DNA of 64,000 bases, taken from Pseudofabraea citricarpa (lineage: Eukaryota; Ascomycota; Leotiomycetes; Helotiales; Dermateaceae). The translations under genes were made by a program, and so were the position numbers. Within the stretch, counting starts at the first letter, position 1. Each line of letters opens with the position of its first letter. Under the pieces are notes generated by a model that was not told the origin of the DNA, searched no databases, and saw nothing but the letters and a program-made list of their open reading frames with translations. Shown here piece by piece: positions 53,956 through 63,607 of this stretch. The stretch lies in NCBI GenBank assembly GCA_029641185.1, contig JAPWGK010000013.1:868001-932000 (forward strand), read 5' to 3'.

Positions 53956-56108
53956 ATGAGTGCTCTTGCATGGTTAATTCGTCCTGTACTATGGGCAGCA
54001 ATAATCAGCAACAAACTTCAACAACGAAGGTCAAAGCAGGCTGCGAAAAAGAGGGAGCGGGCAGAAGCTGCAAGAGCGAAGCAGCAAGTCCAAGGCTGAA
54101 GGAGCGAACCCATCTCTACCCTCCACTCTCCCTCCACACATCAACATCGACATCACAGCATCAACATCAACCTATGCTTATACACATCCCTATCCTTAAA
54201 CCAAAAATGGTTCAACCTTTCACGCCACAATACCGGGCGACTATCCTAAGAAATAGAAGAAGACAGAGAGCGAGATACGCCGCCAACAGAAGACGACGCA
54301 GTCTCGTCCAGGCTCAACTCAATGAGAGACCTCAAAAGGATACTCGAAGAACAGATCAACAGCTGCAAGAAAGAGAGCGACGGCAAGCCCGTCTTCCCTG
54401 ATTTCGGCTTCGCCTGTGCAAAGTCAGAGTCCAACCAAGCCTCGCACACGTCGACAGAGTTCCTCTCGCCCAGGAGAGGTCGGTCCAGGACAAGGAGCTC
54501 AGGTATACAACGCAGTGAAGTCTCATCGGTTCACTCTCGAGGCACTGGCAGGCGAGACTCGTTTCCTTGGGCGACGCCTGAAGCAAATGATGGGCCTTCT
54601 ACACCAGATGACGTTCTCTCTCCTACTCGCAATGTTAACCCCCCTCGCCCTGCGAAGGATGGCTTTGAGTGGGTCTGGTTTCCTGAAGGTTACTGGGCTG
54701 AGCGTGAGGTGCCAGAGCTCACTCCTAAGAAGCGGCCTTGGTTTGGAAATCGCAGCAGCAGTAACAAGGTCCCTCTCTTCAGTCCAAGAGCAGTTGATGA
54801 GTCAAACACTACTCGCACCCCCCTCTCAATTAAGAACTACACTACCAGCATCCGCAATAGTAGTCGGCCACAGAGCGAGGTGATGCAGACTAGTCCTGCT
54901 GGTGACCAGAACGGATCTAAATCTGCCACCCCATCTTCAATTCGTGGCTCACCTTCAATGCAGAAGCCACAGATTGTCATTCATGAAGTCGAGTCGCGAG
55001 TCAATCTGTTCCTTCGTGGATTACAAATGCTGTCGCCATCGATCCAGCGTTCGGAGAGCGAGGAGAAGGGCGAGTTCTCTGGTTTCTACAACAAGACCAA
55101 GAAGAAACTGAGAGTTGGTCGAAAGTCCAAGCAGGGAAAGGTAAGCTTCAGCTGATCGTCGTATGAATTCTTCTGACCCTTTCAAGACCCGAGAGAGCGA
55201 GAACAATCTATCCATCAATGACGAGAGGCTTGAATCGCGTACCACGATGCTTCTCGAGGCTACAACAGGATATTTTGACCGTGTGCAAAATAAAAAATAT
55301 CAAGCGAGACTCGCAGCTTCTCCAGCAACCTCATCTCCTGATTCTAAGGGCTCTCGTCGACGATTTGGCCTTGCACCTTGGCATCGAAAGAATTCTCACG
55401 ATACTTTAATCTCAGTGACAACCACGTTGCATAACTTGTTGATGGGGAGCACGCCAGCTGTTTCGCCAATAAGTGCGACAAAGGCTGCGGAGGAAAAGCA
55501 GATCAAAGGTAGGGTTGGTTATGATCTATGGGTGACTGGCTAACACGATATAGGAGTTGATATGACTGATCCCTATCAAGACAGCTTTCTCCCTTCTGTA
55601 AGTTGCAATTCATTCTGAAAATGAGAGGCCTAACACTTCTTAGGAAGCTCGAAGAGTTAATACACCTCCTTTACCTCAAATGACACCAACTGGGCAACAA
55701 CGAGGCTTCTTCTTTGATATGCCACCTGAAAAGGATGATGTCACATCTGAAAATCCCACCAAAATAAGCCCATCAGTAGCCAGTCCAGGCTTGCGAAGCA
55801 TCAAGAAAAATAGGTTCTCACCACCGGGCGGGAGAGAATGGTTTGATACCAATATCAGTACCAGTACACGATCAATAAAGTCTCCTGGAGTCCGGAACAG
55901 AATAACCGAGCAATCTCACAGACGGTTCTCGCGAGCTTTTGAGCTCAACATGCCAGAGCATTTTGACACTAGCCCAATATGCCCATCGAACCTCTTTCAT
56001 CCTAGTGGAGGTACTGGTATCTGTCCGTATCATGGCCGGAGGAGAAAACCAACTGTGGAGTCTCTGGAGTCGATAGATAGTGTTGAGATTCTCTTGAGGT
56101 CGGCTTAG
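53956..56108 (+). CDS. Unrecognised Ser/Pro-rich, probably disordered protein
   Basis: I do not recognise the family. The favoured model gives 610 residues from exons 53956-54083, 54267-55140, 55187-55508, 55554-55597 and 55644-56108. Exons 2-5 are well supported (GTAAG/GTAGG donors, in-phase joins, no stops). Exon 1 starts MSALAWLIRPVLWAAIISNK, a short hydrophobic stretch followed by a basic helix (KKRERAEAARAKQ). It can be joined only through a GC-AG intron (54084-54266; donor GCAAGT, acceptor CAG). Otherwise the protein would start at ATG 54322 and have 549 residues. Visible features are DGKPVFPDFGFA, an aromatic patch FEWVWFPEGYWAERE, a basic run KKKLRVGRKSKQG, a helical ESRTTMLLEATTGYFDRVQ and a C-terminal GTGICPYHGRRRK. 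No catalytic motif is seen; function is unknown. Confidence 0.72.
54084..54266 (+). other. Candidate GC-AG intron
   Basis: Donor CA|GCAAGT, CCTAAG as a possible branch site, acceptor GACAG. Its removal joins ...AARAKQ to ERDTPPTEDD in phase. Every GT alternative I examined here leaves a stop or breaks phase. Confidence 0.5.
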
Positions 56109-56171
56109 CTCGCTTAACCTTGTTACCAATTCAAATTGAATTATCATGCTCGTAAGACTTGTTAAATTTGT

Positions 56172-57506
56172 CTACTTATTATAATGCTGTGTAAAGTCAT
56201 AACAGATATCGTACACGGCCTAGGCGAGTTAGTTGATATCAAGAGCATGCAATTCTGGCTCACCTCATTTAATTCTTTCTTGGTCTTTGGATCATCCTTG
56301 GCCCTATTCACCATGGCTAAAAACTCATCCTTTTCACCCGCTGTATCTGCATCCGTGGCCGAGACACGAAGGAAGTTACTACTGGAGATGGTATCGATGA
56401 GTGTATGATAGATATCCCTCCTGACCTGATCATATTTGTCCAGGATTGAATCATCAGCTCGGCCGGAAACAATACCGTCAAAGCACTCAGCCAGTCCTCC
56501 AACATCTACAATACCTCCTGTGAGACCCATCCCGCCGAACGGATTGCACAAGTGTGCCGCATCAGCAGCTAAGCAGATGCGACCCACACGGAACCTCTCA
56601 GCACACCGTTGGTGGATCCTATATGGTCCCACACTTATCAATCTGTAGTCGGCTGGCTTGGGATGGCCTGGTAGCATGCGCTCGAATTTGGTGGGCTGGT
56701 TGGCTTTTACTTCTTCAAGAGATAGGCGTGTATCTTCACCATATGAGACGCGCCACAACCCATCGGTTGTAATCTTGGCTGCCATATAGTAGTCCTGCGG
56801 GTGCACGATGAAATTCACATCATCGTAGCCGAATTTCTCAAAGGGGTAGTAAACCTGCCTTGTTAGATTTGGCTTTGTAGAGGAGGGAAGACTCACGTTC
56901 GTAGCTACGATCTGAGCATCCCACGTCTTGCCGGGGAAGTTCTTGTCCCCGAATAAGGATCGCCGCACTTGGCTGTTGGCCCCGTCACATCCACAGATGT
57001 AATCAGCACTCACATGCGTCTCGGAGCCATCATCTGCCCTGACGACGGCCCACGCCTTGTCGGCGTCCTGGCCCACATCCACGACGCGAGTATTCCACCT
57101 CACGTCGATCCTCGGATCTCTCTGCGCATGCTCCAGCAAGATCTCGCCGAGCTGGTTCAGCGGCAAGACCGTCAAGGCATCAGGGTTCTGCGGCTGCGCG
57201 ACGTCGTAGATGCATGCTATAGCCGACCCGTCAATCTTCCTCCACGTCATGTTCTTCGGTATCAGCCCCGTCCGCCGCACGTCCTCTAGCACCCCGGCCC
57301 GTGACAGCACGCGGATCGCTGACGGTGCGTAGTGCGCTGCCCGTGGTCGCGAGTCGATCGTTTGCTCGCTGTCGAGCAGCACCACGTCGATTCCGGCCTT
57401 GGCTAGGAGCAGGCATAGGAGGAGGCCTGAAGGGCCAGCGCCTACTATGAGGATCTAGACGTATTTAGTGATTGGGTTTTGAAGACATCTCGGGACTTAC
57501 CTTCAT
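56172..57506 (-). CDS. FAD-dependent aromatic-type monooxygenase
   Basis: Predicted 400-residue enzyme. Minus-strand exons in order are 57506-57501 (six bases, ATGAAG), 57454-56897, 56854-56264 and 56219-56172. The first splice makes MKILIVGAGPSGLLLCLLLA, a Rossmann FAD-binding start with GxGxxG. Later motifs are DYICGCDGANSQVRRSL (DG motif) and GRICLAADAAHLCNPFGGMG (the GD-type FAD ribityl-binding motif). This order is that of PF01494 flavoprotein hydroxylases such as phenol or salicylate hydroxylases. The 42-base second intron is stop-free, and the last 44-base intron gives the tail AVYDICYDFTQHYNK. Likely reaction: NAD(P)H-dependent hydroxylation of an aromatic or polyketide-like substrate; the substrate is unknown. 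No biosynthetic cluster surrounds it. Confidence 0.88.
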
Positions 57507-58372
57507 TGTCGTTTTGGGGTGAGAAATAAAGTAAATAACTCAACAGACGTACGGTACCTACCTTGTCCTTTTATTGTACATGCATGGTGGGGCTTTGTAC
57601 AGAGGAATCCCATAGCTAGTTGCCTTACCTGTAGGGACCCGCAGACAGCTCCATTGTATTTATCCTGCCTGTTTGTCTCCGTCTCGGAGCAGAAAGCCCC
57701 ACCTGCTAATGGCATATGGAGATGACCTTCTTTTCAATGGAACCGGGTGCCAGGTTCTGCAGCTTGTACTCGATTGGGTTGTCGCGTGAAGGAGATTGGG
57801 TTGGTGGTGGGTCGGGGAGGAGGAGACGGAGGGGATGGAGGGGGAGAAATGCGGGGTATTGCCGAGAAAGGTGGATGGAATTGTGGAGGGGTGTTTCATT
57901 AGATTTGGGTTTTTGGTCACTATTAGGGCACATTGTTTACTCGAGATTATGAAAGTTTTCATTGATTTCTATTGTACTATAATATCCAGTGCTGTGTATA
58001 GACTGATAAAGCAGACTGGCACCGCGATATCGACTAGATGGACTGGCACCATCTTTGCTGAAGCAGACTGACACCGCTTGTTTCAACCTAAAGGACTGGC
58101 ACCATATAGGTAAAGCAGACTGACACCGCCTTTATTATTGTAATGGATTGAAGGTGGAAATGCGAAGCGAGTTACCACTTGAACGGATGAATAGCTGAGT
58201 TGCACTAGCGCACTTTAGCGCGAAAGCTGGCTCTGAGGATATCTTAATTACGCGAGCAACTCCGCGATCCTCTCTCTTCCTTCTCTGTCACAATTCCAGG
58301 TTTCAACCATACCCCCCTACATTAAACACTACTACATCACCATTACAATAATTTCATCATACAATTCTCAAG
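57507..58372. other. Divergent intergenic region with 26-base repeats
   Basis: Promoter region shared by the FAD monooxygenase gene (-) and the repeat-bearing gene (+). The distal part contains the GACTGGCACC repeats described at 58014-58127. No gene is seen. Confidence 0.5.
58014..58127. repeat. Five tandem copies of a roughly 26-base repeat (GACTGRCACC core)
   Basis: The core GACTGGCACC or GACTGACACC occurs at 58014, 58041, 58066, 58094 and 58118 (spacings 27, 25, 28 and 24). Copies alternate between ...CACCGC and ...CACCAT endings, so the higher-order unit is about 52 bases. It lies 245-360 bases upstream of the 58373 start codon. Confidence 0.85.
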
Positions 58373-60291
58373 ATGGACCCTCCCCCGTGGACCAGAAATG
58401 ATGAACAGCATAAGGCTATTATCCGTCGCCTAGAAGATATGGCCAACAGACCTCCACAGGACGGCGGGGCTACCAACCCTCAAGCAGCGAGAACTTTTTC
58501 TCGATATGAGGATAAGCTGGTTCTCCATTTCTACAGGAATCATGGATATTTGAACACCACACAGTTTCGCTGTCGTGTTGAGAAAGAAATGTGGTTTTTC
58601 TTGTGTAAGTTCTAATTCGGCAATGGTAAATGGCTATATCTAACATGGTCATAGTCAAAGGTACTCCAGTAGACCGACGAATGCCCTTTCCAGGATACCT
58701 ACCAGGACTCCCGATGGATCCGAGGTATATTGAGGGGTCCTATACAGTTTGCGAAGGAAATGAGAGCGCAACTACAGCGTCTTCAGAACAGACTGCCAAG
58801 GATGCATCCGAAGCTGTTTCCACGGCCCGTCCGACAGAAGAAGCAAGATCGAGTGTGACTACCACATCAGATTCGCCACAGATTACCAAAGACACATCTG
58901 AGTCTGTTCCTGTGGCTAGCTCCAAGGCTGAAGACAAGAAAGCAGAAGCCGTTCGTCAAGAAGCACAGCCCGAACCTGCAACTCAGCGCCAGCAGGTAGT
59001 TCTAGAGAAGCCAAGTGCTATACTCGATCAACCAGCTCAGCCCGCACCTTCAACTCAGCGCCAGAAGGTAGTTCCAGAGAAGCCAAGTGCTATACTCGAT
59101 CAACCAGCTCAGCCCCAGAACCAGAAGTTGTCGGAAAAGCCAATCATAAAGACAGAGATGAGCGCAAAACCTCCAGCAGCCAAGGCATCATCTACTAAAG
59201 TAGAGCTAGAGCAAAAGCCAATGGGGAAATTCGTTCACAAGAAGGAGAAACCTGTTGTCCTTGTGGATGCACCGTTGCCTAAGACGATTTGGAAAGAGGC
59301 ACCAAACAGACCAAAGCCATCTGTACCTCTTGAAGAGTCTGCACCAGTAAAAGCACTTCCCAAATCCTCTGGTTTCTCAGAGACAAAGAAGAACATTGAT
59401 GCTCAGAAGGAGAAGCTGAAACTCCATCAGGCTCGGATAGAAAAGGAAGAACGAGAGCTTCGAAGAGAAGTGTTTCAACAAAAGCAGAGAAAGCATGGAA
59501 CCTTCAAGCAGCTCTCCCAAATTAAAGGTTTCATCTTCAACAAATGTCCAGGTGCTTACCTAGCTGCTTGCGGCGCAAAAGGAGAGTACATGGCCAAAGT
59601 CAGTAATCACTTTAATATTCACGTGGAATATCGACGTGAGTATGATGAGAAGGCAGACAAGTTTCTTGGTTTGTGTGTTTGGCCAAATGCAACCCCTGAT
59701 CAGACACGCAGAGGAGACTACCAGCGCAAGCTCGAGAACTTGTGTGACTTCTTAAAGTTCTGGGAAAATAAAATTGACGACAAAGGCAATTCAGTTGTCA
59801 TCTCAGATTGCATCTCAAAGTGGCAGGCAGCATATAAACCAGAGTTCCGTGAGAATGAAGCTCCACAGGTAAAAGCTAAGGAAGCTCCACAGGCAAAAGC
59901 TAAGGAAGCTCCACAGGCAAAAGCTAAGGAAGCTCCACAGGCAAAAGCTAAGGAAGCTTCACAGGTAAAAGCTAAGGAAGCTCCACAGGCACAAGCTAAG
60001 GAAGCTCCACAGGCAAAAGCTAAGGAAACTCAACCCTCGAAGTTGACCCCTCACAAGGCATCAGCTCATACCGCTAAGACTAAGGCTAAAGATGTCAAAG
60101 AGGCCAAGTCAAATGAAGCTTCAGAATCAACGAAGAGCAAAGAGAAGGACATTCAGCCATCAAAGGATACCGGTAAGGCACCTGAGCTTACAGAATCCGA
60201 GGTTACAGCTCCAAAGAAGAAGACTAAGAAGGCAAAGATATCATGGGCTGATGACGATCTTACCATGGATAACTTTGATCCTCGGTCATAA
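58373..60291 (+). CDS. Unrecognised repeat-bearing hydrophilic protein
   Basis: I do not recognise the family. Predicted 622 residues from exons 58373-58604 and 58655-60291; the splice rebuilds EKEMWFFLFKGTPVDRRMPF. Residues 1-110 form one compact-looking segment (KLVLHFYRNHGYLNT). Residues 130-330 are low-complexity and include a perfect-length 72-base (24-residue) direct duplication at 58969-59112, built on QRQ(K)VV..EKPSAILDQPAQ. A second structured segment at about 345-500 has a charged helix (KEKLKLHQARIEKEERELRR), then KGFIFNKCPGAYLAACGAKG, HFNIHVEYRREYDEKADKF and LENLCDFLKFWENKI. The tail has seven EAPQAKAK octapeptides and is Lys/Glu/Ser-rich, ending in an acidic DDDLTMDNFD. No enzyme motif is seen. 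It is convergent with the coiled-coil gene. Confidence 0.8.
58969..59112 (+). repeat. 72-base direct tandem duplication within the coding sequence
   Basis: Copies 58969-59040 and 59041-59112 differ at only a few positions and keep the reading frame, duplicating 24 residues. Confidence 0.9.
59857..60024 (+). repeat. Seven 24-base coding minisatellite units (EAPQAKAK)
   Basis: Seven head-to-tail 24-base units starting GAAGCTCCACAGG. Four encode exactly EAPQAKAK, and the variants are EAPQVKAK, EASQVKAK and EAPQAQAK. Some copies are identical at the DNA level, which suggests recent expansion. Confidence 0.95.
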
Positions 60292-60402
60292 GGTAGTTAA
60301 GTCTCCTTCTTTGCCTCGCTAACAATACATTTCTATGGGCTAGACACACATTTGAAGAAGACACAGACTAATGGTAGGTATACTATCTTTGATGCTGTAC
60401 TA

Positions 60403-60664
60403 AGCAGAGGGACCACATCCTGCATCAAGATTCAAGATTTAAGCAGAGGGACCACATCCTGCATCAAGATTCAAGATTTAAGCAGAGGGACCACATCCTG
60501 CATCAAGATTCAAGCAGAGGGACCACATCCTGTACCAATATTCAAGCAGAGGGACCACATCCTGCATCAAGATTCAAGCAGAGGGACCACATCCTGCTTC
60601 AAACAGAGGGACCACATCCTGTACCAATATTCAAGCAGAGGGACCACATCCTGCTTCAAACATA
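60403..60664. repeat. Minisatellite, eight units of 26-39 bases
   Basis: Eight copies of the core AGAGGGACCACATCCTG, followed by variable spacers (GCATCAAGATTCA, TACCAATATTCA or GCTTCAAAC). The first three copies repeat at 39 bases, the rest at 26-32. It starts about 110 bases after the 58373-60291 stop codon. Confidence 0.95.
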
Positions 60665-61182
60665 AGAACCCACGTTGAGGTATCAAACAACGGCTCAAAA
60701 GCTTAATTGATTAGAATAGAAGTCAATAAAAACTCTGCTTCCTTCTATCTAATAACCTGATTCATACCTGCCTAGTGACCAAAATCCTAAGACTAACAAC
60801 AAGATAACCCCTTATGATTCTATTTACCTTCCTTAGTTTAGCACCCGATAAATTAATAATATTTTAAATATAGGCTATATTATATTTTAAGTAGTACACG
60901 TGTTATTATAATTACAGGGAGTTCTAGATGGAGGCTACAACCTACATAGGTCTTTTTCTATAAATTTGAGACATTCACGAATTATGGATCAATCATATAA
61001 AGGCAAATATATTATATTAAGTTATATGGTTATAGAGTTTGCGAGAGCTTATAGCTCGAGGAACTACTAAACAGGATAAACCCAGTCATGAATTCTCATG
61101 TGTCGGATTCCCATTTAATATAAAGTAATAATCATTATTATAAGCTTAAGCCAAGTAAAATAATATCAGATATTATAAATAA

Positions 61183-61690
61183 CCGTAGTATGGTACCAGG
61201 CAATAAGAAGAACCATAGTATGGTACCAGGCAATAAGAAGAACCGTAGTATGGTACCAGGCAATAAGAAGAACCATAGTATGGTACCAGGCAATAAGAAG
61301 AACCGTAGCATGGTACCAGGCAATAAGAAGAACCATAGTATGGTACCAGGCAATAAGAAGAACCGTAGTATGGTACCAGGCAATAAGAAGAACCGTAGTA
61401 TGGTACCAGGCAATAAGAAGAACCATAGTATGGTACCAGGCAATAAGAAGAACCGTAGCATGGTACCAGGCAATAAGAAGAACCATAGTATGGTACCAGG
61501 CAATAAGAAGAACCATAGTATGGTACCAGGCAATAAGAAGAACCGTAGTATGGTACCAGGCAATAATAAGAACCGTAGTATGGTACCAGGCAATAAGAAG
61601 AACCATAGTATGGTACCAGGCAATAAGAAGAACCATAGTATGGTACCAGGCAATAATAAGAACCATAGTATATTACCAGGTAATAATTGT
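61183..61690. repeat. 30-base minisatellite, about 17 copies
   Basis: Sixteen full units and a degenerate seventeenth, each 30 bases, containing TATGGTACCAGG and AATAAGAAG. Units differ mainly at one C/T site (CCATAG or CCGTAG), plus rare TAGCA and AATAATAAG variants. The length is a multiple of three and stop-free in one plus and two minus frames, giving decapeptide frames MVPGNKKNHS (+), LPGTILWFFL (-) and WYHTMVLLIA (-). The array ends less than 30 bases beyond the stop codon of the coiled-coil gene, so it probably lies in its 3' untranslated region. Confidence 0.97.
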
Positions 61691-61717
61691 GAATAAAGAA
61701 AACTCACCATACTATAT

Positions 61718-63607
61718 CTAGTCCTCCCGTAATAGCGCTCGAGCGGCTATACTTTCTAGGAGATCGGAAATAAAAGCGCGATCTTGTCTTGCCGGAATAT
61801 TAGCATAGAAAAAAAATTCTTGCATATGAGGCTGAGAGATGAAAGAAAATTCGATCCTTAAGGGTGGAAGTGCGCGGCGTTTGATGATGTATACATCGTT
61901 GGTGATAGTCGAGGCTTCTCGATCTCTGACGACTAATGACTTAGAGATTATATCCACTGTTCTCAGTGTTGTATCGATCATCGTGATATCATCTGAATTA
62001 CGAATCAGTCCAAACAGCACATTGTCACTGTACTTTACCACGCCGAATCGGGCACTATCATCCAGCGCTGTCGTGACTTCCTCGTCCGAACAGTGAGAAA
62101 CATTGACAATGGTCTCGTAGAGTGGCTCTGATTGGCTGATTATTCTTCTGAGGCCTTCCTCCTGAAATACTGGTAGTCTCCAGTTTTTAAGGCGATCTCT
62201 CAAGAGTCTTAATATTTCGATGAAAGCGATACATTTTAGTGCAGACTCTGTTCCTGGCGCAGGATTTTCTCCTACTAGTATTTCGATGCAACTGGCAATT
62301 ATGTGAGGAATGAAGGGATCCGTGCAACCCTCGATTTTCTTTGAAATTGCCATCAAGATATCGAAGATCAGATGATTCATATCTGCTCCTATCCCATTGT
62401 GCAGCAACAGGTACAAATGAGTGCATAGATTGAAGAGATTTGTAGTCGGAAGCAAAGTTCGTTCATAGGTGTTGTGATCGTTTTCTCCGCTTTTTCTGAT
62501 ACGCCAAACCCGGCCTTCTACATTTTCCACGGGTCCATTATATACAGGAGTAGCTTCCAGTAGTTTAACTAGTTGGTCGAGACTTTGGGAGCTAGCAGAT
62601 AGGGACGGTGTTAACTGCTGTATAAGTTTCCTGGTCACAGAAATCGGAGTTTCGTCATGTACTCCAAACACCTTCAGCTGTTCCTCGAGATTCTGGATGT
62701 TTTGCGACTGTTCCTGGGCTTTATTGTTGGCGTTGTTGAGCTCTGATATCTTGTTTCGGAGCTTCTCGTCGAGAGTTGCAGTAGACGCCTCCAACGCTGC
62801 AATATTTTCCATCGATTTCGCCTTTGCATCACCCAACAACCTTAGTTGTTCGTTGGCCACATCTCTTTCCCTGATTGTTTTAAGGCTATCTTCGAGAGCT
62901 ATTGTCCGCTTAGATTCCGACTCTTGAACCTTCTCCTGGAGAGCAGACACCTTTTTCTCGAGTTCCGCGATCCGCTCATCTTTTTGCTGTGAAGATTCCT
63001 CCAGTATCTTGACCTTTTCAGAGACAATTTGTGAATTTTCTCTTCTGAGTACTTCAAGTGATTCTTCAGTCGAATTGAGTTTTGTTTGAAGACTTCTAAA
63101 TGATTCCTCGAGTTTTCGATATGCTTCCCGAGCCACTTCCAGTTCGTGGTTGAATAAAAGACGCTTGAAGTTGCCATTGTCAAGGTTACCTATCGCATCG
63201 ATTGAACCATCTAGGGCCGTGATGATAGAAAGGCATCTTCTGTAAGTATGGTGTGATGGCTTCATCTCTGATTGAAGGATATGAGTGATTTGGGGACTCT
63301 CGGTATCACACTCTTCATTCTTTCTATTAAGTTCCTGCTCGATTGGCAGGAGCTGCTGACGCACGGAATCAAGCTTCGCCTTCAACGCCTGGTATTGAGC
63401 AAAGGTTTGCTGGGATACTTCCCATTCGGGTACTGATAAGTCCTCGATTCCCAGCCGTAGAGTTACCGCGGCTTGCAGTGCCTTAATAGCAGCCTCGTAG
63501 TCGTTTAGGCGTCTCTTGTACCTTCTGTATGCAACTCGCACAATCTCTTCTACATCAGGAGAAGCTCCCCTAGCACCGGAGACTTGTGTTTCCTGTGAAT
63601 CTTCCAT
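61718..63607 (-). CDS. Large coiled-coil protein of unknown function
   Basis: Predicted single-exon 629-residue protein with ATG at 63607-63605. I do not recognise the family. Residues 1-130 are helical with charged heptads (RRYKRRLNDYEAAIKALQAA). A clear long coiled coil spans about 155-320 (REAYRKLEESFRSLQTKLNS, ERIAELEKKVSALQEKVQES, EKLRNKISELNNANNKAQ). A globular C-terminal half follows, with TTNLFNLCTHLYLLLHNGIG, PFIPHIIASCIEILVGENPA and IAFIEILRLLRDRLKNWRL, ending IPARQDRAFISDLLESIAAR. No catalytic motif, membrane segment or signal peptide is evident. The layout suits a structural or scaffold protein, but this is inference only. Confidence 0.82.
   Translation of the reverse strand: MEDSQETQVSGARGASPDVEEIVRVAYRRYKRRLNDYEAAIKALQAAVTLRLGIEDLSVPEWEVSQQTFAQYQALKAKLDSVRQQLLPIEQELNRKNEECDTESPQITHILQSEMKPSHHTYRRCLSIITALDGSIDAIGNLDNGNFKRLLFNHELEVAREAYRKLEESFRSLQTKLNSTEESLEVLRRENSQIVSEKVKILEESSQQKDERIAELEKKVSALQEKVQESESKRTIALEDSLKTIRERDVANEQLRLLGDAKAKSMENIAALEASTATLDEKLRNKISELNNANNKAQEQSQNIQNLEEQLKVFGVHDETPISVTRKLIQQLTPSLSASSQSLDQLVKLLEATPVYNGPVENVEGRVWRIRKSGENDHNTYERTLLPTTNLFNLCTHLYLLLHNGIGADMNHLIFDILMAISKKIEGCTDPFIPHIIASCIEILVGENPAPGTESALKCIAFIEILRLLRDRLKNWRLPVFQEEGLRRIISQSEPLYETIVNVSHCSDEEVTTALDDSARFGVVKYSDNVLFGLIRNSDDITMIDTTLRTVDIISKSLVVRDREASTITNDVYIIKRRALPPLRIEFSFISQPHMQEFFFYANIPARQDRAFISDLLESIAARALLRED

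Larger units (their letters stand above)
60292..61717. other. Convergent intergenic region with two minisatellites and an AT-rich core
   Basis: Between the 3' ends of the repeat-bearing gene (+) and the coiled-coil gene (-). It contains minisatellites at 60403-60664 and 61183-61690, and between them an AT-rich stretch (about 60700-61175) with long A/T runs. No real gene is seen; open frames inside the arrays are products of the repeat. Confidence 0.6.

Noticed and set aside
60352..60678. Frame of 108 codons reading through repeats (SRGTTSCIKIQDL)
   Set aside because: It is a product of the minisatellite at 60403-60664, not a gene.
61138..61710. Long repetitive open frames on both strands (hydrophobic LPGTILWFFL repeats and hydrophilic MVPGNKKN repeats)
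   Set aside because: They arise because a 30-base minisatellite has length 3n and no stops in those frames. There is no unique sequence or family signal.
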